Shown in pieces: positions 51,922-60,282 of a stretch of 64,000 bases of DNA. Position 1 is the first letter of the stretch. Every line of letters begins with the position of its first letter. The stretch is from assembly GCA_963820035.1 (NCBI GenBank), contig CAWFYK010000008.1:1-64000 (forward strand), written 5' to 3'. The notes under the pieces were generated by a model. The model searched no databases. It was not told where the DNA came from and saw only the letters and a list, made by a program, of their open reading frames with translations. This DNA is from JAWWPG01 sp963820035. Lineage in GTDB: Bacteria; Actinomycetota; Actinomycetes; Propionibacteriales; Nocardioidaceae. Made by a program: the position numbers and the translations under genes.

Positions 51922-52122
51922 CTAGAACGGCAGGATGCCGATCACCTTGTTGAGCAGACCTTCGAGCAGCTGCTGACCGAAGCCGGACGTGAGGATCTTG
52001 TAGAGGATCCCCGCGAAGCTGCAGGCCGACACTGTGCCGACGGCGTACTCGGCGGTGGTCATCCCGCGCTCGTCGCCGGAGCGGAGTACGCCGACGGCGC
52101 GCGCTGCGATGAGATGCGTCAT
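51922..52122 (-). CDS. DUF4244 Flp-type pilin (first copy)
   Basis: 66 residues: leader MTHLIAARAVGVLRSGDERG, then MTTAEYAVGTVSACSFAGIL, Glu at position 5, and an amphipathic end (FGQQLLEGLLNKVIGILPF). GGAAG lies before the ATG at 52122. It and the following gene share the motif TTAEYA(V/L)GTV(A/S)AC but differ in the last third, so they may be a major and a minor subunit. Confidence 0.85.
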   Translation of the reverse strand: MTHLIAARAVGVLRSGDERGMTTAEYAVGTVSACSFAGILYKILTSGFGQQLLEGLLNKVIGILPF

Positions 52123-52365
52123 GTTTCTTCCTTTCGTCGTGCGTCTCGGCCGATGGCCGGACGACGTGAGTTGCTGACAGGTGAAGCGTCGCGACCGCGG
52201 GCTCCGTCGGGCGAGCGGAGTTTCGCGTCCTGTTGACGACGTGCGCACGCAGGTCACCCTGGGGATTCACCGTGGCGGGCGAGAACGGCCCCCAGCGGCG
52301 GCCGGCCGAACGCGGACGGCATCCCGCGCACACCACGGACCATCAGGTGGGAGCCGTCAGGAGAA

Positions 52366-53100
52366 TCAGGAGAAGAGGTGCTGGAAGCTCGAGGCCACTG
52401 TCGGGACCACGCCGACAACCATGAAGGCGGGCAGAAAGCAGGCAGCCAGTGGTCCGGCTGCCTTTACTCCGACGTTTCGCGCGCGCAGCTGGGTCTGGGT
52501 ACGCCGCTCACGGCGCCGGTCCTCGGCCAGCCGGGCCAGTCCGTCGGCCAGCGGGGCGCCGGACTCGTTGGACCGTTGCAGGGTGCGGCCGAGCTGGGCG
52601 AGCTGCGGGTCGGACGAGAGCCGGCCCCACTCCGTGGCCGGGTCGGCACCGAGCTTGAGGCGAGCGATGATCTCATCGAGTCGAGCCCCGAGCGCGCCAC
52701 CGACTGCTCGGCTGACGACCGCCAGCGAGTCCTGAGGGGCTCGTCCGACACCCGCGCAGGCCGCCAGCAGGTCGACCGCCAACGGCAGATCACGGTCGAT
52801 CTCTTCGCGGGCCCGCGCCGCGGCCGGCGACTCCAGCCGACCGAGCCAGCCCGACAGCACGACGCCGGCGGGAACGCCGCCGAGGCCGCCCACCGGACCG
52901 AACAGCACCCATCCAAGGAGCATCAGCGAGGTCGCGCACAGGATGGCTCGTGGCACCGGTGCTTCGACGAGCGAGCCGCCCGACGGTCCGCGCCGTGCTG
53001 CCGCCCGCTCGACGGGCGTCTGCAGCCTCGAGACGCGGGTTGTTGGCGAGGTCACCAGCCAGCAGATGCCGGCTGCGCACATCATCGCGACGAACCGCAT
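52366..53100 (-). CDS. tadC: Tad secretion inner-membrane protein TadC
   Basis: 244 residues of the type II secretion F family. Two membrane helices open it (RFVAMMCAAGICWLVT; RAILCATSLMLLGWVLFGPV). The GspF domain has LPLAVDLLAACAGVGRAPQD and LGRTLQRSNESGAPLADGLA, and the last helix is AACFLPAFMVVGVVPTVASS. With TadB it forms the membrane platform of the pilus machine. Its ATG at 53100 follows the tadB stop with one base between. Position and length match Rv3657c. Confidence 0.88.
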   Translation of the reverse strand: MRFVAMMCAAGICWLVTSPTTRVSRLQTPVERAAARRGPSGGSLVEAPVPRAILCATSLMLLGWVLFGPVGGLGGVPAGVVLSGWLGRLESPAAARAREEIDRDLPLAVDLLAACAGVGRAPQDSLAVVSRAVGGALGARLDEIIARLKLGADPATEWGRLSSDPQLAQLGRTLQRSNESGAPLADGLARLAEDRRRERRTQTQLRARNVGVKAAGPLAACFLPAFMVVGVVPTVASSFQHLFS

Positions 53101-53101
53101 G

Positions 53102-53911
53102 TCACTGCTCGGCGGCGGCAGCGAGCCGCTCGACCCACCAGACCCCGGCCAGGGCCAGCGAACCTCCGGCGGCGAGGCAGCCCAGGCCCCACGTCGTACC
53201 GAGGAGGAACCGGACCGGGTGGGCGCCGACAGACGTGCCCAACGCGATCCCAAACAGCGGGAGGACCGCGAGCATCTTCGCCGTGGCTCTCGGGGGGCCG
53301 AGTGCAGCCTGCACCTCTGCACGCGCGTCCTCGTCGCTCCGCAGGCTGCCGGCGACCCGGTCGATGACCGTGGCGAGCGCGGCGCCGGAGCTGCCCGCGA
53401 CCTCCCAGGCCGCGGCTACCGCACGAAGCCCCTCGGCACCCGGGAGGGCTCCGCAGCCCCGGAAGGCGTCCGCGACGTCGCCGCCGAGGCGGGCGGCTGC
53501 GACCACGGGCGCCAGCTCCGCCCGGACGATGCACGCTCGCTCGACGACGGTGACCGTGGGGAGCCCACCCCGGAGCTCGGCGGACAACGCGTCACACAGC
53601 TCCACCACCCAGCGCTGCCGTTCCCGGCGACGTCGTCGGCTCCGGGAGAGACCGACGACCCGGTGGGCCGCGAGAGCTCCGACGCCGGCCATGGCCGCCA
53701 GCACGACGACCCAGCCGCCACCGAAGAGGGCCGTCAGCATGAGGAGCAGCCCGCCGACCGCCAGTGCGGGACGCCGGACCCGACGAGCAGCAGGCTGGTG
53801 CGAGCCGAGGCCCTCGGACGGCACACCAAGGCGGCCGGCCGACTCGTCAGTGCCGCGCATCACCAGGAGGACACAGCAACCGGCCACGAGTGCGGCCGAC
53901 GTCGCGCTCAC
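53102..53911 (-). CDS. tadB: Tad secretion inner-membrane protein TadB
   Basis: 269 residues of the type II secretion F family. Membrane helices near the N-terminus (ALVAGCCVLLVMRG, ALAVGGLLLMLTALFGGGWV) precede the GspF domain (RQRWVVELCDALSAELRGGL; AAAWEVAGSSGAALATVIDR) and further helices (KMLAVLPLFGIALGTSVGAH). The GTG at 53911 overlaps the tadA stop (GTGA), so ATPase and platform are co-translated. Confidence 0.88.
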   Translation of the reverse strand: MSATSAALVAGCCVLLVMRGTDESAGRLGVPSEGLGSHQPAARRVRRPALAVGGLLLMLTALFGGGWVVVLAAMAGVGALAAHRVVGLSRSRRRRRERQRWVVELCDALSAELRGGLPTVTVVERACIVRAELAPVVAAARLGGDVADAFRGCGALPGAEGLRAVAAAWEVAGSSGAALATVIDRVAGSLRSDEDARAEVQAALGPPRATAKMLAVLPLFGIALGTSVGAHPVRFLLGTTWGLGCLAAGGSLALAGVWWVERLAAAAEQ

Positions 53912-55077
53912 GTGTCCTTCCTGCGCTCGGACAGCAACCGCTCCAGCGCAGCGGCACCTGCGCCTGTCGTGGGCTCACCGTCCGCCGAGAAGTGGACGGC
54001 CGGGGTGGCGACCACCACGCCACGATCGTCGCGCGCGACGGTGGCGATCTCGGTCAGCCGACGTCGGCCGTCGACCGCCCGCCGTACGTGGATGACGACC
54101 TCCACCGCGGAGTGGACCTGAGCGTGGACGGCGTCGCGCGGCAGACCTGCGGCGACTGCCAGTGCCTCCAGCCGGGCCGGCACGTCCCGGGCCGTGTTGG
54201 CGTGCACTGTAGCGCAGCCTCCCTCGTGACCGGTGTTCATCGCGGCCAGCATGTCCGTCACCTCGGCGCCGCGGACCTCGCCGACCACCAGTCGGTCGGG
54301 GCGCATGCGGAGGGCCTGGCGGACCAGGTCTCGCAGCGAGATCTCGCCGACGCCTTCGACGTTCGCCTGCCTGGCCTGCAGGTTGACGACGTGCGGGTGC
54401 CTGGGTCGCAGCTCGCTGGAGTCCTCGACGATCACCAGGCGCTCCCGTGGGTCCACCTCGGAGAGGAGGGCCGCCAGGAGCGTGGTCTTCCCGCTTCCCG
54501 TGCCTCCCGAGATGAGGAACGCTGCTTTTCGGCGCACCAGGTCGAGCAGCAGCTCCGACCCGAGCCGGGTGATCGACCCCGCCGTCACCAGGTCAGCCAG
54601 TGTCAGGCCGGCCCGGGCGGGCACGCGCAGCGACAGACAGGTTCCTGGACCCGCGACGGGTGCGAGGGCGGCATGGAAGCGGGTGCCGTCACGAAGCCGG
54701 ACGTCGACGAACGGCGAGGCGTCGTCCAGCCGTCGGCCGGCTGCCGAGGCGAGACGCTGGGCGAGCCGGCGTACGGCGGCGTCATCGGCGAACTGCACGG
54801 AGACCCGCTGGAGTCCGTCGCCGTCGTCCACATAGACCTCGTCAGGCCCGTTGACGAGGACGTCGGTGACGCCGCTCCTGCGGAGCAGCACCTCGAGCGG
54901 CCCAGCCCCCAGCGAGTCGAGCCGCAGCGCGTCGACGACCTCGAGCACGGCCGAGTCGCCGACCAGCCTGCCTTCGGACCGCAGGGCCGCCGCAACCTTG
55001 GCGGGGGTCGGCTCCGCGCTCTGAGCCGTGAGGCGACCCCGAACCCGGTCCAGCAGCTCCGCCTCGACAGGGTTCAT
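53908..55077 (-). CDS. tadA: Pilus assembly ATPase TadA (CpaF family)
   Basis: 389 residues of the secretion ATPase superfamily. The N-terminal domain includes RSGVTDVLVNGPDEVYVDDG, a CpaF mark. Walker A is LISGGTGSGKTTLLAALLSE, the Asp box VIVEDSSELRPRHPHVV, Walker B region RPDRLVVGEVRGAEVTDMLA, and His box GHEGGCATVHANTARDV. It powers pilin polymerisation. Its ATG overlaps the end of ssd by four bases. Equivalent to Rv3659c. Confidence 0.93.
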   Translation of the reverse strand: MNPVEAELLDRVRGRLTAQSAEPTPAKVAAALRSEGRLVGDSAVLEVVDALRLDSLGAGPLEVLLRRSGVTDVLVNGPDEVYVDDGDGLQRVSVQFADDAAVRRLAQRLASAAGRRLDDASPFVDVRLRDGTRFHAALAPVAGPGTCLSLRVPARAGLTLADLVTAGSITRLGSELLLDLVRRKAAFLISGGTGSGKTTLLAALLSEVDPRERLVIVEDSSELRPRHPHVVNLQARQANVEGVGEISLRDLVRQALRMRPDRLVVGEVRGAEVTDMLAAMNTGHEGGCATVHANTARDVPARLEALAVAAGLPRDAVHAQVHSAVEVVIHVRRAVDGRRRLTEIATVARDDRGVVVATPAVHFSADGEPTTGAGAAALERLLSERRKDT

Positions 55078-56150
55078 CTCGCTGGCTGCAGGGACGTGGT
55101 CACCGAGTCGATGACCGTGCGGCAGGTGCGCTCCAGCCGACCGTGCCCGAGCGGCCCCAGTCCGTCGTTGACGGCCCGGGCGATCCCTCGCTGGGTCCGC
55201 ATCGCGCCCGCCAATGGCAGGCCGAGCGTCTCGGCGACCGTGGATGCAGTCAGGTCGGCTGCCGGGAGCGCCCGGACGACCAGCCTGATGTCGGCGCAGA
55301 GCCGCCGGAGGTCGGCGACCATCCCACGCGCGCTCGCGACGCCCCGCACGTCCGACGTCGCCACCATGACGAGCACATCAGCACGAAGCAGCGCCTCGGA
55401 CGCAGCGTCGTCGAGCCACCGTGGCAGGTCGACGACGACCACGTCGGAGCATCTCTGCGCGGCGCTGACCATGGCGCGCATGGTCGGCGGGTCGGGCTGC
55501 TGCGCCTCCGCACGGTCCCAGGACAGCACGGCGAGTGCTCCCACGCTGGGCAGCGCGGCCCGGAATGCCGGGGCGCTGACCCGACCATGCGCAGCCGCCA
55601 CGTCCGGCCAACGCAGCCCCGGACTGTCCTCGCATCCGACGGCGAGCTCGACGCCTCCTCCACGCGGATCCGCGTCGACCAACAACGAGCGGAGGCCCGC
55701 CTTCGCGGCCGTCATGGCAAGCCCGGCGGCCAGCGTCGACGAACCGGCTCCGCCGCAGCCGCCGATGACTCCCACGGTGGCAGCGTTGGCGGCCCCATCG
55801 GCGAGGTCACTCAGCCTCTCGATCAACCTGCCCTGGCCGCCGGGGAGGAGCGCCACGTCATCAGCGCGCAGCTCGACCGCGAGCGGCCACAGTGGAGCTG
55901 GATCGCGAGCCTGTGAGACGAGCACCACATGATCGCGGCGGGCGAGCCCGAGGCGAGCAACGGCGGCGGCCTGATCGTCACCCACCAGCACCGCGGAGGC
56001 CCGGGTCCACGGCTGTCGGGCTCGCACCGCCTCCCCGAGCACGTCAGGGGTGACGCTCGCCGCCGCGCAGAGGCGCAGTAGCTGGTCGAGCAGGTCCTGG
56101 TCGACGGTGAGGATCAGCGGGCGCGCGACTGCGTTCGAGACGGTCTCCAT
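55074..56150 (-). CDS. ssd: Septum site-determining-like/CpaE-like protein of the tad operon
   Basis: 358 residues. The N-terminal half is a degenerate receiver-like domain (LILTVDQDLLDQLLRLCAAA). From about residue 125 comes a MinD/ParA-type ATPase with a deviant Walker A (VIGGCGGAGSSTLAAGLAMT, Ser for the usual Lys-Thr pair), SLLVDADPRGGGVELAVG and VVVVDLPRWLDDAASEALL. This is the Ssd/CpaE family, Rv3660c in M. tuberculosis, proposed to localise the pilus machine or to influence septation. It is the first gene of the operon; the ATG at 56150 avoids a non-coding extension. Confidence 0.88.
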   Translation of the reverse strand: METVSNAVARPLILTVDQDLLDQLLRLCAAASVTPDVLGEAVRARQPWTRASAVLVGDDQAAAVARLGLARRDHVVLVSQARDPAPLWPLAVELRADDVALLPGGQGRLIERLSDLADGAANAATVGVIGGCGGAGSSTLAAGLAMTAAKAGLRSLLVDADPRGGGVELAVGCEDSPGLRWPDVAAAHGRVSAPAFRAALPSVGALAVLSWDRAEAQQPDPPTMRAMVSAAQRCSDVVVVDLPRWLDDAASEALLRADVLVMVATSDVRGVASARGMVADLRRLCADIRLVVRALPAADLTASTVAETLGLPLAGAMRTQRGIARAVNDGLGPLGHGRLERTCRTVIDSVTTSLQPAR

Positions 56151-56295
56151 CGTCCCAGCGTGCCGCCGCCGCGCCACCGCAGCTGGTGCGGACGCCGCTC
56201 CTGTGGACGGGCCCAAGAGGCGTCGTGGGCTGTGGATGATGGGAGCTGACCACACCTGCGCCGGGTTCCCCGCTGGCCTCGATCGCGCCCGAGAA

Positions 56296-56368
56296 ATGCG
56301 GCAGCCCCCAGTGGGGGGGTTACCAGGGGCTGCCTCAGGCCGATCGGTCCCGGGGGGGTGGGACCTAG
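56296..56368 (-). ncRNA. 6C small RNA
   Basis: On the minus strand two hairpins each present a run of seven Cs in the loop: GGTCCC-ACCCCCCC-GGGACC (56346-56365) and GGCAGCCCC/GGGGCTGCC with loop TGGTAACCCCCCCACTG (56300-56334). This is the definition of the actinobacterial 6C RNA. It lies between ssd and the HAD hydrolase gene, the same place as 6C/B11 in M. tuberculosis (between Rv3660c and Rv3661). A -10-like TATAGA on the minus strand at 56374-56379 puts the 5' end near 56367. 6C binds mRNAs through its C-rich loops in mycobacteria. Confidence 0.88.
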
Positions 56369-56640
56369 GCCCTTCTATATCCAGCGGCGGGGGGATGCCA
56401 CTGGAGTTTGTGGAGACATCATGCCTCATCGTGTCTGCTTGGCTGACGTCCTAGGGATACCGTACCCCTAAGACCCCCGCCTTGCGCAACCCTTGCGAGA
56501 ACTTGGATATTTATTTATCGCAAAATGACGTCCAACGAGCAAGAACAGGCGGAGGCGGCTCAGGCCCGACCGGACATTGTGGGTGGGGAAGCGAACGAAA
56601 CGCAAGAATATTCTGTCAAACCGCGGAAAGTGAGGATGAC

Positions 56641-57444
56641 GTGCCCGTAGAGGCGGGTCGAGCCGCCGCTTTCTTCGACCTGGACAAAACGATCATCGCC
56701 ACGTCGAGCACGCTGGCATTCAGCCGACCTTTCTTCGACGGCGGACTGATCTCGCGAAAATCTGTGATCCGCAGCATGTATGCCCAGTTCGTCTATCTGG
56801 TCGCCGGCGCCGACCACGACCAGATGGAGCGGATGCGCCACTACCTGACCAGCCTCACGAGCGGCTGGGAGATCGAGACCGTCCGGCAGATCGTGGCCGA
56901 CACCCTGCATGCGGTCGTCACCCCACTCGTCTACGCCGAGGCTCTCGAGCTGATCCGGGAGCACCAGCGGCTCGGCCGCGACGTGGTCATCGTGTCGACG
57001 TCCGGATCGGACGTCGTCGAGCCGATCGCCGAGCTGCTCGGCATCGAGACGGTGATCGCCACCCGCTTGTCCGAGAACGACGGGCGCTACACCGGCGAGA
57101 TGGCGTTCTACGCCTACGGCGACAACAAGGCCGCGGCGATGCGAGAGCTGGCCGCGCGCGAGGGCTACGACCTGGCCGCCTGCTTCGCCTACAGCGACTC
57201 CGCCACAGACCTGCCCATGTTGAGTGCCGTCGGACACCCGCACGCCGTCAACCCGGACAAGGTGCTGCGCAAGGCAGCCGTCGAGAACGGCTGGCCGGTG
57301 CTGGACTTCAGCAAGCCCACCGCGCCGCGCACCGGTCGCACCCGACAGGCTCGGCGGGCCACCTTCGCGGTCGTGGCCATGGGCGCCGGCGCGGCCGCGG
57401 CCGGCGCCGTCGCCGTCGTGAGCCGCCGTTCGCCGCGCCACTAG
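56641..57444 (+). CDS. HAD-IB family hydrolase
   Basis: 267 residues from a GTG at 56641 with GAGGA five bases upstream. Motif I is FFDLDKTI at residues 12-17 (nucleophile Asp13 and acid Asp15), motif II VIVSTSGSD, motif III Lys in GDNKAAAM, and motif IV AYSDSATDLPML. This is the SerB-like HAD-IB class that dephosphorylates small molecules. The C-terminus carries one membrane helix (FAVVAMGAGAAAAGAVAVVS), so it may be membrane bound. It is the Rv3661 equivalent, divergent from the tad operon and the 6C RNA. Confidence 0.9.
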   Translation: MPVEAGRAAAFFDLDKTIIATSSTLAFSRPFFDGGLISRKSVIRSMYAQFVYLVAGADHDQMERMRHYLTSLTSGWEIETVRQIVADTLHAVVTPLVYAEALELIREHQRLGRDVVIVSTSGSDVVEPIAELLGIETVIATRLSENDGRYTGEMAFYAYGDNKAAAMRELAAREGYDLAACFAYSDSATDLPMLSAVGHPHAVNPDKVLRKAAVENGWPVLDFSKPTAPRTGRTRQARRATFAVVAMGAGAAAAGAVAVVSRRSPRH

Positions 57445-57716
57445 GTCGAGGTGACTCGCGGGTAGCCCTTCCCACGCGGTCAGAAACGGCGTAGACATAC
57501 ATCAACAACTCAAGACCCGCACAGGAGCTTGGTACCCACGCGGCGACCTACCCTTCCGAATAGGGCAGTCGCCCCGGGACGTGAGCCCGGGCCGACGATC
57601 ATCGAGTGCACGCCTGGTAACCCTGCCTTCTGTGCCAGCGGACGGCGCCTTCTTCTCGGAGGCGCCGTTCGCACGTCCGCGGCCCCTCTCCCACAGATGG
57701 TCCGGCCGGCCATGGC
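57445..57716. other. Structured convergent intergenic region, no gene recognised
   Basis: 272 bases between convergent genes hold several strong pairings: GGCGAC/GTCGCC (57541-57573 region, with CCCTT/AGGG inside), CCCGGG-ACGTGAG-CCCGGG (about 57574-57592), CTGG/CCAG, and ACGGCGCC/GGCGCCGT (about 57642-57668). The last is a likely terminator. The others could form an independent RNA, but I recognise no family. Confidence 0.4.
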
Positions 57717-58460
57717 TCAACCGGAGTCGGTCTCGCGCAGGGGGGACGCAGCAACTCCCTCGGTGACCGCCGCGGCGGCGTGCAGCAGCCAGCCCCGTTT
57801 GCCGACGGGGCCGCCGGACTCGTAGCCGGTCAGGGCCTCTCGATACCCGGACTGCAGGACCAGATGGCCGGCCTCGGGCACCGTCACCGAGACCGGGTCC
57901 ACGCCCCGGCTGACGAGGAGCAGCCGTTCGAGTGCACGAGCGACCAAGCCGTTCCCATAGCCGAACGGCTGGTGCGTGATCACCCGAGCATGCGCGAGTG
58001 CAGCCACCGCGATGGCGGGGGCCGTCGTCGGTGCCAGCAACAAGGCCGCGAGCTCCCGCAGGACGGCGGCCGCATCCGGATCCGAGCGCGGCCGGCCAAG
58101 CTCCTCGTCGGGGGCGGAGCCCGCCGCGACGAGAGCATGCATCCGCGCCAGCGCCTGCAGGGGTGACCGTGCGACGACGGGGGCCAGCCGCAGCAACCCG
58201 GCATACAGCCGGAGGGCGCCGTCCGACGTCTCGTCTCCGCCACCGGCCCGGACCTCCTCGAGGGTGGCCGCGCTGCCGGCGAGCTGCGCCGACGCCACCG
58301 CACCCACGAGCAGCGACTCAGACGTGAGGGCTGGCGACGTACGACGCATCCCCCGGTCACGGAGCAGGACGTCGACACCGTCCCGGGCCGCGGCCAGGGC
58401 AGACGGGACTCCCTCGAGGCGTGCGGCCGCGCCGAACGGGTCGTCGTCAGGGTCGGCCAC
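57717..58460 (-). CDS. Conserved actinobacterial protein, often labelled oxidoreductase
   Basis: 247 residues, mostly helical and alanine-rich (PSALAAARDGVDVLLRDRGM; LVGAVASAQLAGSAATLEEV; LQALARMHALVAAGSAPDEE; AIAVAALAHARVITHQPFGY; GNGLVARALERLLLVSRGVD). The order of motifs (RxAS-type first helix, ALARLH-like helix, HxxxxxHxPFxxGNG) recalls Fic-type N-terminal helices, but I see no complete Fic motif. It follows the HAD gene in Streptomyces and Mycobacterium as well, with unknown function. The GTG at 58460 is a reasonable start. Confidence 0.7.
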   Translation of the reverse strand: MADPDDDPFGAAARLEGVPSALAAARDGVDVLLRDRGMRRTSPALTSESLLVGAVASAQLAGSAATLEEVRAGGGDETSDGALRLYAGLLRLAPVVARSPLQALARMHALVAAGSAPDEELGRPRSDPDAAAVLRELAALLLAPTTAPAIAVAALAHARVITHQPFGYGNGLVARALERLLLVSRGVDPVSVTVPEAGHLVLQSGYREALTGYESGGPVGKRGWLLHAAAAVTEGVAASPLRETDSG

Positions 58461-58580
58461 TCGGCCAGCGTAGGGGTGAGCCGCGAACCGCAACAGGTGC
58501 CGTCGAGGGCGACGGGAGCGGCAGCCCGCCGCGACGGCGCGAGGGAGGCGCCGGGTCTGGGTGGACTAGTCTCGATCATC

Positions 58581-59372
58581 ATGGATCCGGTCGAGGTGCG
58601 AACCCGCGCAGCCAGCTTCGGCGCAGTGGCTCGCGAGTATGCCGAGCACCGCCCCGACTACCCGGTCGACGCGGTCGCCTGGCTCGCCGGCCCGGCTCCC
58701 GCCAAGGTCCTGGAGCTCGGGTCCGGCACCGGCAAGCTCACCGGAAGACTGCTCGCGCTCGGGCACCAGGTCGTCGCGACGGACCCGCTGCCGGCGATGC
58801 TGGCCGAGCTCCGCGAGGCCGCCCCCGCCGCGCACTCAGCCGCCGCCCGCGCCGAAAGCATCCCACTCGCGCGAGGAGCCGTGGACGTCGTGGTGACGGC
58901 ACAGGCCTTCCACTGGTTCGATGCCGAACGCGCGCTCCCGGAGATCGCGCGGGTGCTGCGCCCCGGCGGAACGCTGTCGCTGGTGTGGAACACCGGTGAT
59001 CTCAAGGTGCCGTGGGTGCGCAAGGTGCTGAGCCTGATCCAGCTCGGCGAGGACGACATCAGCGACCCCCTCGCCGACTCCGACCTCTTCTCGACCCGCG
59101 AGCGGCGGGTCTTCCGCCACTGGCAGCGTTTCGACCGGGAGTCACTGCTCGGCTTCATCTCCTCCAACTCGGCGGTGGCCGTGATGTCGTCGGACGAGCG
59201 GGAGTCGTTGCTCGCCGAAGTGGGTGCCATCTACGACAGTTACGGACGGGGCCACGACGGGATGCGGATGCCGTGGATGGCGCAGTGCTTCAGGGCCACC
59301 GTGACGGGGTTGGTCAACCGCGTCTACGACTTCCCCGACCCCGACGACGGTCTGCTCATCGACTTCAGCTGA
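58581..59372 (+). CDS. Class I SAM-dependent methyltransferase
   Basis: 263 residues. It has motif I VLELGSGTGKLTGRLL, the acidic end of strand 2 in VVATDPLPAML, RAESIPLARGAVDVVVTAQA with FHWFD, and LPEIARVLRPGGTLSLVW. The family pattern (RAASFGAVAREYAEHRPDYP at the N-terminus) is that of small-molecule methyltransferases common in actinobacteria. TAGTCT eight bases before the ATG suggests a leaderless start. Substrate unknown. Confidence 0.88.
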   Translation: MDPVEVRTRAASFGAVAREYAEHRPDYPVDAVAWLAGPAPAKVLELGSGTGKLTGRLLALGHQVVATDPLPAMLAELREAAPAAHSAAARAESIPLARGAVDVVVTAQAFHWFDAERALPEIARVLRPGGTLSLVWNTGDLKVPWVRKVLSLIQLGEDDISDPLADSDLFSTRERRVFRHWQRFDRESLLGFISSNSAVAVMSSDERESLLAEVGAIYDSYGRGHDGMRMPWMAQCFRATVTGLVNRVYDFPDPDDGLLIDFS

Positions 59373-59533
59373 CGGCGAGACCCGAGCCTGACCCCCCGTT
59401 CGGGGGCGGAACCTGGGCCTCGCGCCGTCACCGGACATCCGCGTCGATCGCGATCCAGCGAAGAGGCGCAACCTCCCCTACTGTGAGAAATGGTCCGGCA
59501 CCCGGTCCGACATACCAGCACAGAGGAGTCGTC

Positions 59534-60148
59534 ATGTCCCAGACCTCGCAGACGCCCGACACTCAGGGCCACGCCCCCGGCGAACATATCGCCGACCCGG
59601 CCCCTCTGGGCTTGGCCGCCTTCGCCCTCACCACGTTCGTCCTCAGCGTCGCGAACACCAACATCGTCGACATCAGTGCGACGCCTGTCGTCTTCGGGTT
59701 GGCGCTGGCGTACGGCGGCATCGGCCAGTTCGCAGCCGGCATCTGGGAGTTCGCCAAGGGCAACACGTTCGGCTCCACGGCCTTCTGCTCCTACGGCGCG
59801 TTCTGGATCTCGTACTGGTACCTGACCGGCCACACCGACCTCAGCGGTCTCTCCGCCAACAGCGAAGCCGACGGCGTCGGGCTCTTCCTCCTCGCCTGGG
59901 CGATCTTCACGCTCTACATGACCGTCGCCGCCACCCGGGTGAGCCTCGCCGTGCTCGCGGTCTTCGCCCTGCTGACCCTGACGTTCCTCGTCCTCGCCAT
60001 CGGCAACTTCAACAGTGCCAACGAGAACTGGATCAGGCTGGGCGGCTGGCTGGGCATCCTGACCGCGATCGCGGCCTGGTACGCGTCGTTCGCTGCGGTC
60101 ACCAACTTCACATTCAAGCGGACCGTCCTGCCGACGTTCCCGCGCTGA
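59534..60148 (+). CDS. satP: Acetate uptake transporter (GPR1/FUN34/YaaH family)
   Basis: 204 residues with six membrane helices. The family signature appears as ADPAPLGLAAFALTTFVLSV (variant of NPAPLGL), IGQFAAGIWEFAKGNTFGST with AFCSYGAFWISYW, and a closing FAAVTNFTFKR. It imports acetate or succinate with protons. GAGGAG lies five bases before the ATG at 59534. Acetyl-CoA synthetase follows 134 bases downstream on the same strand, so import and activation of acetate are next to each other. Confidence 0.93.
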   Translation: MSQTSQTPDTQGHAPGEHIADPAPLGLAAFALTTFVLSVANTNIVDISATPVVFGLALAYGGIGQFAAGIWEFAKGNTFGSTAFCSYGAFWISYWYLTGHTDLSGLSANSEADGVGLFLLAWAIFTLYMTVAATRVSLAVLAVFALLTLTFLVLAIGNFNSANENWIRLGGWLGILTAIAAWYASFAAVTNFTFKRTVLPTFPR

Positions 60149-60282
60149 CCGGCACCGACGCGGACATCGCCCTTCGCCCTTCTCCTTGCGAAGTGGCGGT
60201 CTGACTGGTGGAGTGTGAAGGGGGACGGTGCCCCCGTCCGAAGCGCGCCGCGACAGCATCCATCCCTGGATCGGAGAGAGTG

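Noticed and set aside
56482..56640. N-terminal extension of the HAD hydrolase from 56482
   Set aside because: The AT-rich region encodes no family sequence, and the GTG at 56641 has a good ribosome site directly before the DLDKT motif.
57520..57670. RNase P RNA, tmRNA or SRP RNA in the structured intergenic region
   Set aside because: None of the conserved core segments of these RNAs could be found on either strand.
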